Origin: Verrucomicrobiota bacterium
Lineage (GTDB): Bacteria > Verrucomicrobiota > Verrucomicrobiia > CAIQCK01
Direction: 5' to 3'
DNA length: 64,000 nt
NCBI GenBank assembly: GCA_016222825.1
Contig: JACRQF010000009.1
Span: 930,001-994,000, forward strand
The stretch's first letter is position 1. Every line of letters begins with the position of its first letter. The position numbers and the translations under genes were made by a program. Below, piece by piece: positions 32,925 through 41,035 of the stretch. Below the pieces are notes generated by a model that did no database searches, had not been told where the DNA came from, and saw only the letters and a list, made by a program, of their open reading frames with translations.

Positions 32925-33830
32925 TCATCGCTCTTTCAGATTTCGCATATCCTTCAAGCGTTGCCTAAGCACATGTTGGTCAGTCACGTGCAGTCTATTA
33001 CTACGATCGGGATATCCGTTGAGATGGATATCTACGTTTTCGTCAGTCCACCTTCGCCCAATTATAAAACTTATATCTCCGACCTCACCCAAAGGAGTGC
33101 CTCCGCGCTTTGTCTCCATTTCTTGAATGAATTTTATGAGACATTCACAATGCTTCGACGAATAATACACCAACAAGGCGATTATCCTTTTCTTGTATGT
33201 AATCACTTCCACCCTGTGTTCGTTTCCATGTCGGGACAAAAGCGTATTGTATCGGTCGCATGCGGCACTGTCGCTTGCCGCTTTGTAGTGTGTGAAACGG
33301 AGGCCACTTGAAGCCTCGGCCCCCTCAATGGTGTCCCCCATCGTTATACCGTAGAATTCCCGAGGCAACGGCTTTGGCGTTCTGTGCATTTCGCTCTTGA
33401 TCGCATCAAGAAAGGCGCTTGCGCGGACCGAAGTCTTTTGAATCACAGCTTGACCAGAGTGGCATACTTCCCACAGCCCCCACTCGGGTTCTGCGTAGTA
33501 ATACTTGTTGCCACTGGGTGCGCGACGCAGGAACGCAATGTAATTGTGACTCTCTTCAGGATTCACATCAACATCCTCATAGGAGCGGTCGTAGTGAATC
33601 GCAATCTCGCCCTTGGTCTCCGTTCCCTTAATCACACTCAAAATTCGGAGCCGGGTTACACTCTCCGAACGGAAGCGGTCGCCGGTCTTGGATGTGGTGA
33701 TGACTCTTCCAACAACAATGTCTGTCGAGTTCTGAACCAATTCTTTGAAGCTAGTCTCGTTCAGGATGCGAAGTGCGTGCGCGTTTTGCAGAACAGCGAC
33801 TGTCAGCAGTATCAACCAGTATCTTTTCAT
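32925..33830 (-). CDS. Hypothetical secreted protein, AT-richer
   Basis: 301 residues from the ATG at 33830, which places a signal peptide (RYWLILLTVAVLQNAHA) at the N-terminus. The first half resembles a small secreted beta domain (SFKELVQNSTDIVVGRVITTSK, TRLRILSVIKGTETKGEIAIHY, NYIAFLRRAPSGNKYYY). The pattern of an IVVG.V strand, a VIKG turn and a later Y..FL strand is seen in other short secreted proteins of unknown role. The second half is not recognised. Codon use is visibly more AT-rich than around it. Together with the 31244 gene it marks a probable foreign stretch. Confidence 0.65.
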   Translation of the reverse strand: MKRYWLILLTVAVLQNAHALRILNETSFKELVQNSTDIVVGRVITTSKTGDRFRSESVTRLRILSVIKGTETKGEIAIHYDRSYEDVDVNPEESHNYIAFLRRAPSGNKYYYAEPEWGLWEVCHSGQAVIQKTSVRASAFLDAIKSEMHRTPKPLPREFYGITMGDTIEGAEASSGLRFTHYKAASDSAACDRYNTLLSRHGNEHRVEVITYKKRIIALLVYYSSKHCECLIKFIQEMETKRGGTPLGEVGDISFIIGRRWTDENVDIHLNGYPDRSNRLHVTDQHVLRQRLKDMRNLKER

Positions 33831-33908
33831 TCCGCAGTCCTCCTGCAACTTCCGGTGCAAAGTCTGTCACGGGACTTAACGGCACGTCAAGTGCCGCAGC
33901 CCTTCAAT

Positions 33909-34790
33909 TCACCTCGCCCGCGCCTGGCGGGCGGCCATGAGGTGGTCGAGGCTGTGGGGGATGACGAAGTCGAGGGAGGGGTCGAGGGCGCGTTTGTCGT
34001 GGTCGAAGGTGCGGATGACGACGCGCTCGGGCTCGACGTCCACGACGCGGCTGTGGCGCTTCATCTCGCGCGCCCAGTCGGCGCTGGTGGTGCCGGTGTG
34101 GACGAAGTGGATGCCGAGGGTGTTGACGATGGCGTCGGGATGGGCGTGGCTGAGGTGGCTGTGGCCGCTGAACCAGAAGAGGATGTTCCGGTGCCGGCAG
34201 CAGAGGTCCATGATCTGGCCGGGGACGTGGTTCTGGTTGATGTAGGCGTTGCCGGCGCGGACGTGCATCTCGGCGTTGACGAGGAGATTGGAGCCGAGCA
34301 CGGGGGCGTGGGAGGCGATGACGACGGGGCGGCCGGCGCAACGCTTAAGCTCGTCGTTGGCCCAGGCGAGCTGCCGCTGCGTGAAGTAAACCTCGTGCGG
34401 CTGGATGTCGTGCTCGCGGAACCGCTCGGTGCTCAGGAACAGGAACGTGAGCGGGCCGCGGTCCTCGCGGTGCCACGGCAGGCGGTAGCCGTGGGCGCGC
34501 AGCCAGAGGACGACGTTCTCGCGGTCGGTCTCGATCTGCTCGAATTCGAGGTCGTGGTTGCCGATGAGGTTGCGCCACGGCATCTGCAAGCCGCGCAGCA
34601 GTTCCACGGCGCGCTGTGTCATCTCCGGCCCGCCGGCGCCCGGTTGCCCGCTGATGTCGCCGAGGACGAGGGTGAAGTCGGCCCCCAACTTGTTAAGGTC
34701 GTCAATGAGCACGCGGTCGGCCAGCATCGTCTTCGCGCTGAAGTGGCAGTCGGCGATGGCGCAGAATCGAAATCGGGGTTGCTCGTTCAC
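33909..34790 (-). CDS. Calcineurin-like metallophosphoesterase
   Basis: 293 residues from a GTG at 34790; the next in-frame start would remove the first metal motif. Metal-binding motifs in order: ADCHF, VLGDISG, GNHD, SHAPV and GHSHLSH, the standard two-metal set. No signal peptide is visible, so the enzyme is probably cytoplasmic. It would hydrolyse a phosphomonoester or diester; the substrate is unknown. It is divergent from serA with about 105 bases between. Confidence 0.88.
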   Translation of the reverse strand: MNEQPRFRFCAIADCHFSAKTMLADRVLIDDLNKLGADFTLVLGDISGQPGAGGPEMTQRAVELLRGLQMPWRNLIGNHDLEFEQIETDRENVVLWLRAHGYRLPWHREDRGPLTFLFLSTERFREHDIQPHEVYFTQRQLAWANDELKRCAGRPVVIASHAPVLGSNLLVNAEMHVRAGNAYINQNHVPGQIMDLCCRHRNILFWFSGHSHLSHAHPDAIVNTLGIHFVHTGTTSADWAREMKRHSRVVDVEPERVVIRTFDHDKRALDPSLDFVIPHSLDHLMAARQARAR

Positions 34791-34857
34791 GGTTTAATGC
34801 CGGCAGATATTAGCCGCGCCGCCGCCAAACGCCAGCACTCTCCGCCAACTTTGAACC

Positions 34858-34885
34858 TTGAACTTTGGACGCGGAACCCTAGACT
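34858..34885 (+). promoter_or_regulatory. Promoter-like sequence of serA
   Basis: TTGAAC (34858-34863), a 16-bp gap and TAGACT (34880-34885) precede the ATG at 34896. The predicted start of transcription is about four bases before the ATG. The -35 box lies inside a TTGAACCTTGAAC word repeat. Confidence 0.5.
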
Positions 34886-34895
34886 TCCGCGCACC

Positions 34896-36482
34896 ATGAA
34901 AGTTCTTGTTTGTGATCCTATTGCCAAACGCGGCGTCGAGGTGCTCCAGCAGACGCCCGGGTTGACCGTCGAAGTGCGCCACGGCCTGAAAGGCGCCGAC
35001 CTGCTCGCCGCCGTCGCCGATGTCGAGGCCATCGCAGTCCGCAGCGAGACGAAGATCACCCGCGAGGTGATCGCGGCGGCCAGGAAGCTGCGCGTCGTCG
35101 GCCGCGCCGGCGTCGGCGTGGACAACGTGGACGTGGAAGCGGCCACCGAGCGGGGCGTGATCGTCATGAACACGCCCGGCGGCAACACCATTTCCACCGC
35201 CGAGCACACGCTGTCGCTGATGATGTCGTTGGCGCGCAACATCCCGCAGGCGTGCGGCACGCTCAAGGGCGGCAAGTGGGACCGCAAGTCCTACCAAGGC
35301 GTCGAGCTTTACAACAAGACCCTCGGCATCATCGGCACCGGCCGCATCGGCGGCGAGGTGGCGCGGCGCGCGGTGGCGTTCGGCATGCGCGTGCTGGCCT
35401 ACGACCCCTACCTGACCATCAGCCGCGCCAAGGCGTTGCAGGTGGAGATGGTGGAACTGGACGAGATCTTCTCGCAGGCCGACTTCATCACTGTCCACAC
35501 GCCGATGACCGACCAGACGCGCGGCATCGTGAACAAGGCCGCGTTCGAGAAGATGAAGAAGGGCGTGCGCATCATCAACTGCGCCCGCGGTGGCCTCGTC
35601 AACGAAGCCGACCTCGTCGAGGCGGTCCAGTCCGGCAAGGTCGCCGGCGCCGCGCTCGACGTGTTCGAGACCGAGCCGTTGCCGACGGACTCGCCGCTGT
35701 TGAAGCTCCCGAACATCATCGTCACGCCGCACCTCGGCGCGAGCACCAGCGAGGCGCAGGAGAGCGTCGGCATCGAGATCGCACAGGCCATCGCCGAAGT
35801 GCTCGGCGGCGGCGGCATCCGCAACGCGGTGAACATGCCGAGCCTCGACGCCAAGACGCTGGCGATGTTGAAGCCTTACATTGATTTTGCCGAGAAGCTC
35901 GGTCGCCTGCTCGCGCAGACCGGCCCGAAGCGTTGCGAGAAGCTGGTCATTCACTATTCCGGCCGCGTGTCGGAGATGGACACCAACCCGATCTCGCGCA
36001 GCGTGCTGGTCGGCTTCCTGCGCAGCGCCGAGGGCCGCGAGGTCAATTTCGTCAACGCGCCGATCATCGCCGCCACCATCGGCCTGAAGGTCGAGGAGAC
36101 GCGCTCCAGCGCGCAGAGCGACTACGCCGAGTTGATCACCGTCGAGTCGCACACTGACGGCAAGCATTCCAGCGTGAGCGGCACATTCTACGGTTCGTTG
36201 AACAACCCGCGCATCGTGCGCCTCAACAACGTGCCGGTGGAAAGCGTGCCGAGCGGCGTGTTGTTCATCATGGAAAACAAAGACCGCCCCGGCGTCGTCG
36301 GCTGGATCGGCACCGTGATGGGCAAGCACAAGGTGAACATCGCGCAGATGACGCTCGGCCGCGACAAACTCGGCGGCACCGCCCTGACAATCCTCAACCT
36401 CGACAGCGAGCCGAACGAGGCGGTTTTGGCGGAGATCAAAGCCGACAAGGACATCTACGGCGTGACCGTGGCGAAGCTGTAG
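34896..36482 (+). CDS. serA: D-3-phosphoglycerate dehydrogenase
   Basis: 528 residues. First step of serine synthesis: 3-phosphoglycerate to 3-phosphohydroxypyruvate with NAD. The N-terminal substrate domain (KVLVCDPIAKRGVEVL) is followed by the Rossmann part (GIIGTGRIGGEVARR) and catalytic residues: Arg in INCARGG, Glu in FETEPLP, His in TPHLGAST. An intervening allosteric-substrate-binding domain (about 325-450) and a C-terminal ACT domain (FIMENKDRPGVVGWIG) make this the long form, as in Mycobacterium and Bacillus. The start is the ATG at 34896. The frame is open for a long way upstream but lacks homology there. Confidence 0.95.
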   Translation: MKVLVCDPIAKRGVEVLQQTPGLTVEVRHGLKGADLLAAVADVEAIAVRSETKITREVIAAARKLRVVGRAGVGVDNVDVEAATERGVIVMNTPGGNTISTAEHTLSLMMSLARNIPQACGTLKGGKWDRKSYQGVELYNKTLGIIGTGRIGGEVARRAVAFGMRVLAYDPYLTISRAKALQVEMVELDEIFSQADFITVHTPMTDQTRGIVNKAAFEKMKKGVRIINCARGGLVNEADLVEAVQSGKVAGAALDVFETEPLPTDSPLLKLPNIIVTPHLGASTSEAQESVGIEIAQAIAEVLGGGGIRNAVNMPSLDAKTLAMLKPYIDFAEKLGRLLAQTGPKRCEKLVIHYSGRVSEMDTNPISRSVLVGFLRSAEGREVNFVNAPIIAATIGLKVEETRSSAQSDYAELITVESHTDGKHSSVSGTFYGSLNNPRIVRLNNVPVESVPSGVLFIMENKDRPGVVGWIGTVMGKHKVNIAQMTLGRDKLGGTALTILNLDSEPNEAVLAEIKADKDIYGVTVAKL

Positions 36483-36491
36483 GCGGCAACC

Positions 36492-36557
36492 GTAGCCGCG
36501 TCACTCCGTGACGCGCAAAGATGATGCGGAATTCGCGTCACGGAGTGACGCGACTAC
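36492..36557. repeat. REPIN-like doublet, family B (copy 2), between convergent genes
   Basis: GTAG-CCGCGTCAC-TCC-GTGACGCG on the left, and the same in inverted orientation with GTAG-TCGCGTCAC on the right. It fills the 76 bases between the end of serA and the end of the convergent TIGR04073-like gene, where it could act as a two-way terminator. Confidence 0.8.
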
Positions 36558-36558
36558 G

Positions 36559-36906
36559 TTAGTCCGCGTCCCAGTAATTGAACGGCGTCGCCGGCTTCAG
36601 CACCGGCTCGTAGTCGGCCGGGGCGGGAACGTAGAAGGTGAGAAACTCGTAGATGCCGACGACGGTGCGGACGGGCACCATGCCGATGCCTTTGAGCAAA
36701 CCCACGCTGTAGCCGAACCACGGCCCCTTTTTCTGGGCGGTGTCGGCAACGCAGCCGGGAATCTCCACCACGCCACCGACCATGTTCGCGAAGCCGCGCT
36801 GGGCCTTGGCACGCATATCCTGACAATCGCCGACGGCCGAGCCTGCCAGAAGCAGCGCCGCCGTGGCCGCAAACAAGTAAAAACCGACCCGCCTCGTCGT
36901 CCGCAT
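36559..36906 (-). CDS. Exosortase-associated protein, TIGR04073-like (copy 2)
   Basis: 115 residues with a signal peptide (GFYLFAATAALLLAGSAVG). The mature part, KAQRGFANMVGGVVEIPGC...GLLKGIGMVPVRTVVGIYEFLTFYVP, matches the pattern I know as the TIGR04073 family, found in species with exosortase/PEP-CTERM systems. The biochemical role is not known. It is a tandem paralogue of the gene upstream, 25 bases apart. Family assignment is from memory of the motif and was not searched. Confidence 0.75.
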   Translation of the reverse strand: MRTTRRVGFYLFAATAALLLAGSAVGDCQDMRAKAQRGFANMVGGVVEIPGCVADTAQKKGPWFGYSVGLLKGIGMVPVRTVVGIYEFLTFYVPAPADYEPVLKPATPFNYWDAD

Positions 36907-36931
36907 GGCTTTGTTCCTGGTTCCGCAGACG

Positions 36932-37393
36932 CTACCGCCGCAGGATCGGCGCGTAATCCAACGGGCCGGGCCCCATGGTCAACATCGGCGCGCCGGCTTG
37001 GGTCGTCGGCGGGACATAACTGGCCGAAGGCTTGGCCGCCTTCGGTTTGTCTTCTTCGGAGAAATAGTCGTAAGGCGTGGTGGGATTCATGACCGGCTGG
37101 TAGTCGTTCGTCGGGATCGGGAAGGTGATGATCTCGAAGATACCCACCATCGTCCGGACCGGAGCCAGACCAACGCCCTTGACCGTGCCCCACGTGGAAC
37201 CCACCAAGCCGCCTTCCCGGTTGCAGACATCGTAAATACAACCGGGGATTTCAACGCAGCCGCTCACTGTGTTGACGAATCCTCGCTTCAGCTTGTCCCA
37301 CATCGTTTCAGCCGACGCATTGGGGCTGCTGAAACACACCAGCGCCGCCGCCGCCACAACCACTCCGATCAGTTTCCTTGTCTGAATCTTCAT
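36932..37393 (-). CDS. Exosortase-associated protein, TIGR04073-like (copy 1)
   Basis: 153 residues, with signal peptide (KLIGVVVAAAALVCFSSPNASA) and a good ribosome site (AGGAGA, five bases before ATG). The core KLKRGFVNTVSGCVEIPGC...GTVKGVGLAPVRTMVGIFEIITFPIP is clearly paralogous to the next gene. It has an extra C-terminal tail of about 40 residues rich in Pro and Ala. Two Cys are shared between the copies and may form a disulfide. The two genes form an operon. Confidence 0.75.
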   Translation of the reverse strand: MKIQTRKLIGVVVAAAALVCFSSPNASAETMWDKLKRGFVNTVSGCVEIPGCIYDVCNREGGLVGSTWGTVKGVGLAPVRTMVGIFEIITFPIPTNDYQPVMNPTTPYDYFSEEDKPKAAKPSASYVPPTTQAGAPMLTMGPGPLDYAPILRR

Positions 37394-37476
37394 AATCGTC
37401 TCCTGTTGGTGGCGGCGACATTACGCCACAGCCCCGGCTTTTGCAAACTCATTAACGGCCTTGGCACAACCGCCGA

Positions 37477-38286
37477 TTATTTGCGCCGCGCCGCGCGGAA
37501 GCCGTGGTCCAGCAGCGCCGCCGCGTCCTGCCAGATACGGTCGCCGTGACCGTCGAGCAACACCGCGATCAACTCCACCCCGCCGCGCCGCGCCACCACC
37601 ACCAGGGTCTTGCCCGACGCCCTCACGTAGCCGGTCTTGCCGCCGACGCAACCCACGTAAGTCCTGAGCATCTTGTTGTGGTTCTCCAGCGTCTGCGCCG
37701 GCGAGTAACGCCATGCGTAACTCTTGGCGCCCGTGATCTGACGAAACACCGGGTTGGCCATCGCCGCGCGCATGATGAGCGCGAGGTCGCGCGCCGTGGT
37801 GACGTGGCGCGGGTCGTGCAGGCCGTGCGGATTCACGAACCGCGTCTGCGTCGCGCCGGCCTTGCGGGCGCGGGCGTTCATCAGCGCGGCGAAATCGCTG
37901 ACCGAGCCGCCGACGGCGCGAGCGACCGTCAGCGAGGCGTCGTTGGCCGAGCGCAGCATGACGGCGTAGAGCAGCGCCCGCAACGGCACGCGCTGGCCGG
38001 CGCGCAGGCTGACCTTTGACGGCTCCGCCTTCGTGTCCGAAGCGGCGACGGTGACAGCGCGGTCGAGGTTGCCGGACTCAATGGCGACGAGCGTGGTCAG
38101 GATTTTCGTCGTGCTGGCCGGATACATCGCCTTGTCGGCGGACTTCGTGTAGAGCCACTGGCCCGTGTCGCTGCGCAGCACGACGGCGGCGGTTTCGGCG
38201 ATGGCGAGCGCGGCGGCGCGCGACGGTTCGGAGGCCGAGACAAGAACGAGAAGAAAAGAAACGAACCGACAGAGCTTTGCCATCAT
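37477..38286 (-). CDS. Serine-type D-Ala-D-Ala carboxypeptidase (S11 family)
   Basis: 269 residues, signal peptide (LCRFVSFLLVLVSASEPSRAAA). It trims the terminal D-Ala from peptidoglycan stem peptides in the periplasm. The three penicillin-binding motifs are intact: SxxK in PASTTK, SxN in RSANDAS, and KTG in GGKTGYV. It ends soon after the KTG domain, so it lacks the C-terminal beta domain and membrane anchor of DacA-type enzymes and is nearer to DacF or PbpG forms. The ATG overlaps the TGA of the agarase-like gene. Confidence 0.9.
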   Translation of the reverse strand: MMAKLCRFVSFLLVLVSASEPSRAAALAIAETAAVVLRSDTGQWLYTKSADKAMYPASTTKILTTLVAIESGNLDRAVTVAASDTKAEPSKVSLRAGQRVPLRALLYAVMLRSANDASLTVARAVGGSVSDFAALMNARARKAGATQTRFVNPHGLHDPRHVTTARDLALIMRAAMANPVFRQITGAKSYAWRYSPAQTLENHNKMLRTYVGCVGGKTGYVRASGKTLVVVARRGGVELIAVLLDGHGDRIWQDAAALLDHGFRAARRK

Positions 38287-40349
38287 CGCGAAGCGTTGTG
38301 AAGTTGATATATCTGCGCGTTCACCTTCCGCGCCTCCGCGGTCAGCTCCGGATACGGCGTGTCGGTGATGCTGACGAGACCGATGTTGTAGTTCTCGCCG
38401 TCGAACCGGCCGGTCAGCGGCTGGTCCACGTATTGGAACCAATGGCAGCCAACAAACGCCGGCATTGCCAGCGCGCTGCGGACATACTTCGCGTAAGCTT
38501 TCGCGCGCTCCGCCTGGCTCTTCGTCGGCCGCAAGCCCGTGTGAAACATCCCGCGGTCGGTCGCGCCGAAGTGGAACTCACCGATGACCACCGGCTTGCC
38601 GAGGTCGTTGGCGGATTTCCATTTCTCAGGGTCCACGGTGTCGGCGTAGATGTTGAAGCTGACCACGTCGCAGTATTTCGCCGAGACGGCCACGACCTCC
38701 TTGGGGCGGATGGCAAAGCGGCAGCCCAGATAAAGCTGGTTCGGCGCGTGTTTCTTCATCGCCGCGCTCACGACCGTGAAGTAGCGCTCCGCCAGCGCCG
38801 TCATGAACGCCGAGCAGTCGCTGCGCGACGCTTCGTTGAGCTGCGCGGCCTTGATGGACACGGGATCGTCCCACGACTTGGCGGCGACGCCCCAGGCTTT
38901 CGCGAAGGCTTCGATGCTGCCGTATTTGGCGCGCAGCAGTTTCACGAACGCCTGACGCGCGGCCAGTGCCGGCGGCGCGCCCATCGCTTCGCGCGCGGTG
39001 AGGTATTCGCCGCCGGTGCCGAGCTGCGCCCACGAATCCCACGCCAGCTCGTTGTCCACGAACCAGCCGATGCACCACGGATCGTCGCGCCACTCGACGG
39101 TCGCCTTCGCGATGGCCGCTTCGTAACGCTCCGGGAACTGTTCGTTGAAGAAATCCGGCAACCGCCGCGAGGGACCGGGCACATGCTTGTATGCCTCCGC
39201 GCTGATGAAGGGCAGCCCGCCGCATGAGATCGTGGCCGTGTAAGGCACCTTGCGCGCGCGGAACGTCTCCGATGCGCTCCAGTTGGCGATGGTGTTGAAG
39301 CCCCACGCCGGCAGCCGCGCGCACGTCACGGCGACCCACTCCGCGAGCCAGTTCTCGCCGTATTTGCGCTCGAGGTTCCAACGGTAGAAGTCTGCCCACC
39401 CATTCTTGGCTCCTTTCTCCGGCAACTCCGCGAACATCGTCTCACGACCCTTGATTGGCCCGCTCGATTCCGGCCGCACGCACGTCGAGCCGATGCTCCA
39501 GAACAAATGGCCGCTCGGCGTGACCAGCCACCATCGCCCGTCGCGTTGCTCTGTGCGGAAGAAACCGGTCGCCTTGAGTTGCGGCCCCTTCTTCCAACCG
39601 CCGAACTCATCGCGGTCGGACGGCGGCGGATTCGCCCGCAACCATCGTTGCTCTTTCGCGCGGCGTTCCGCCAGCTCGGTTTCGGCGTGGAGCTTTCCGG
39701 GCCACTCGGCGTGCGCGTATTGGCCGAAGCGGTCCACGATGCCGAGCAACTCCGGCTTCGGCAGCCAGCGGATGGAGAAAACCTCCACCGCGCCCGGCTG
39801 CCCCGGCTTCGCCAAAAACAGCAGGAACCCCACGATGTGCGAGTAGTCGAGCGCCTTGCCGCTGGCCTGCATCCGGCGCGAGTTCTTGCCGGTATCCAGC
39901 GGCGGCCCGGCGCGCATGTCCGGCGCCGTCGCTTCCAGCGGGAAGACCAGCGTGACCCGCTCGCGCGGGCCGACGCTGGCGCCGCCCTGACGGCAATGGA
40001 CAGAGCCGTTGGCTTTCGCGTCATCGTCCACACGAACGTGGATTTCAAGCGGCTCATTGCCGGGATTGCGCAGGTCAAAGGCGAGTCCGCCCACGCCGCT
40101 CCAATCCTTCACGGCGTAAGCCTTGCCCGCCTCGAAGCGCACGCCAGGCCAGGCGGCTTTCTGAAACTCCACCCGCGCCGCGCCGGGCGGTGACCAGCGC
40201 AGCGTCACGTTGTTCGCCGAGAGCCGGGCGAGCGCGTTGGAGTCGGAGAAAAGCAGCGGCGGGAGCGGTTCCGCGGCGGCGGCGTTCAGCGTGAACGACG
40301 CGACCGGCAGCAGAAGGAATCTCGCGATGTTGTCGAAGCATGCGTGCAT
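38283..40349 (-). CDS. Secreted GH50 beta-agarase-like glycoside hydrolase
   Basis: 688 residues from the ATG at 40349. Signal peptide (NIARFLLLPVASFTLNAAAA). The N-terminal ~200 residues form a beta-sandwich, carbohydrate-binding-like part. The catalytic TIM barrel begins near TGFFRTEQRDGRWWLVTP. The likely acid/base is Glu in WFVDNELAWDSW and the nucleophile Glu in VIGEFHFGATDRGMFHTG. The block GCHWFQYVDQPLTGRFDGE near the end is strongly typical of GH50. GH50 enzymes cleave agarose or related galactans, which fits a sulfatase-rich genome. Overlap with the carboxypeptidase start is four bases. Confidence 0.85.
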   Translation of the reverse strand: MHACFDNIARFLLLPVASFTLNAAAAEPLPPLLFSDSNALARLSANNVTLRWSPPGAARVEFQKAAWPGVRFEAGKAYAVKDWSGVGGLAFDLRNPGNEPLEIHVRVDDDAKANGSVHCRQGGASVGPRERVTLVFPLEATAPDMRAGPPLDTGKNSRRMQASGKALDYSHIVGFLLFLAKPGQPGAVEVFSIRWLPKPELLGIVDRFGQYAHAEWPGKLHAETELAERRAKEQRWLRANPPPSDRDEFGGWKKGPQLKATGFFRTEQRDGRWWLVTPSGHLFWSIGSTCVRPESSGPIKGRETMFAELPEKGAKNGWADFYRWNLERKYGENWLAEWVAVTCARLPAWGFNTIANWSASETFRARKVPYTATISCGGLPFISAEAYKHVPGPSRRLPDFFNEQFPERYEAAIAKATVEWRDDPWCIGWFVDNELAWDSWAQLGTGGEYLTAREAMGAPPALAARQAFVKLLRAKYGSIEAFAKAWGVAAKSWDDPVSIKAAQLNEASRSDCSAFMTALAERYFTVVSAAMKKHAPNQLYLGCRFAIRPKEVVAVSAKYCDVVSFNIYADTVDPEKWKSANDLGKPVVIGEFHFGATDRGMFHTGLRPTKSQAERAKAYAKYVRSALAMPAFVGCHWFQYVDQPLTGRFDGENYNIGLVSITDTPYPELTAEARKVNAQIYQLHNASR

Positions 40350-40485
40350 GGCCCGCGAGCGTAAGCCAAACCCGCCGCTTGTCCAATCATCCATTTTCAA
40401 ATCCGCCGACTGCGAACCGGCCTCGCGCGCCAGCGAGTTTCTTGTTGAAGCGGAAAGCCGGCGTCAACAGAATGCCGGCATGGCC

Positions 40486-41034
40486 ATGAAATACAATCGC
40501 CGCCGTTTCGTGAAGACGGTTGCGGCCGGAGTCGGCGGCGCGTTCCTGCTGCCGGCGCGCGGCGCGGACGCCAGTGTGTGGCGCTTTTTCACCAACGCCG
40601 ACGCGCGGCTCGTGGACGCCATCACGGAACAGATCATCCCCGCTGACCAGGATCCCGGCGCGCGCGACGCCGGCGTCATCAACTTCATTGACAAGCAGCT
40701 CGCCGGCCGGTTGCGCCGCCACCGGCAGGCATATCGCGACGGCCTCATCGGCGTGGACGAAACCAGCCGCGCGATGTTCGGCCGCGAGTTCGTTGTGCTC
40801 GCGCCGGAGCAGCAGACCGAGGTGTTGAAGGCGCTGGAGTCCGGCAAGGCCAAGGGCGAAACGTGGCGCAAGCAATCGTCGGCGGCGTTCTTCCGGTTGA
40901 TCCGCGACCACACGATGGCGGGCTTTTACGGCGGGCCGCAGCACGGCGGCAACCGCGGCTACGCCAGCTACAAGATGCTCGGCCTTGATTACCCGCAGAT
41001 CATCGGCCAGAACCGTTACCGGAGGAGAAGCTGA
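40486..41034 (+). CDS. Gluconate 2-dehydrogenase subunit 3-like protein, Tat signal
   Basis: 182 residues. A Tat signal (NRRRFVKTVAAGVGGAFLLP) is followed by the small helical subunit-3 domain (LVDAITEQIIPADQDPGARDAGVINFIDKQLAG, key words ITEQIIP, PGA, FID). In known systems this subunit assists export of the flavoprotein partner, which has no signal of its own. The next gene is that flavoprotein, starting two bases after this stop. An alternative start two codons upstream (40480) is possible. Confidence 0.85.
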   Translation: MKYNRRRFVKTVAAGVGGAFLLPARGADASVWRFFTNADARLVDAITEQIIPADQDPGARDAGVINFIDKQLAGRLRRHRQAYRDGLIGVDETSRAMFGREFVVLAPEQQTEVLKALESGKAKGETWRKQSSAAFFRLIRDHTMAGFYGGPQHGGNRGYASYKMLGLDYPQIIGQNRYRRRS

Positions 41035-41035
41035 C

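Noticed and set aside
33384..34895. N-terminal extension of serA by about 500 codons
   Set aside because: The frame is open but runs opposite to the metallophosphoesterase and the unknown gene, has no dehydrogenase homology, and the ATG at 34896 begins the known SerA N-terminus with a promoter in front.
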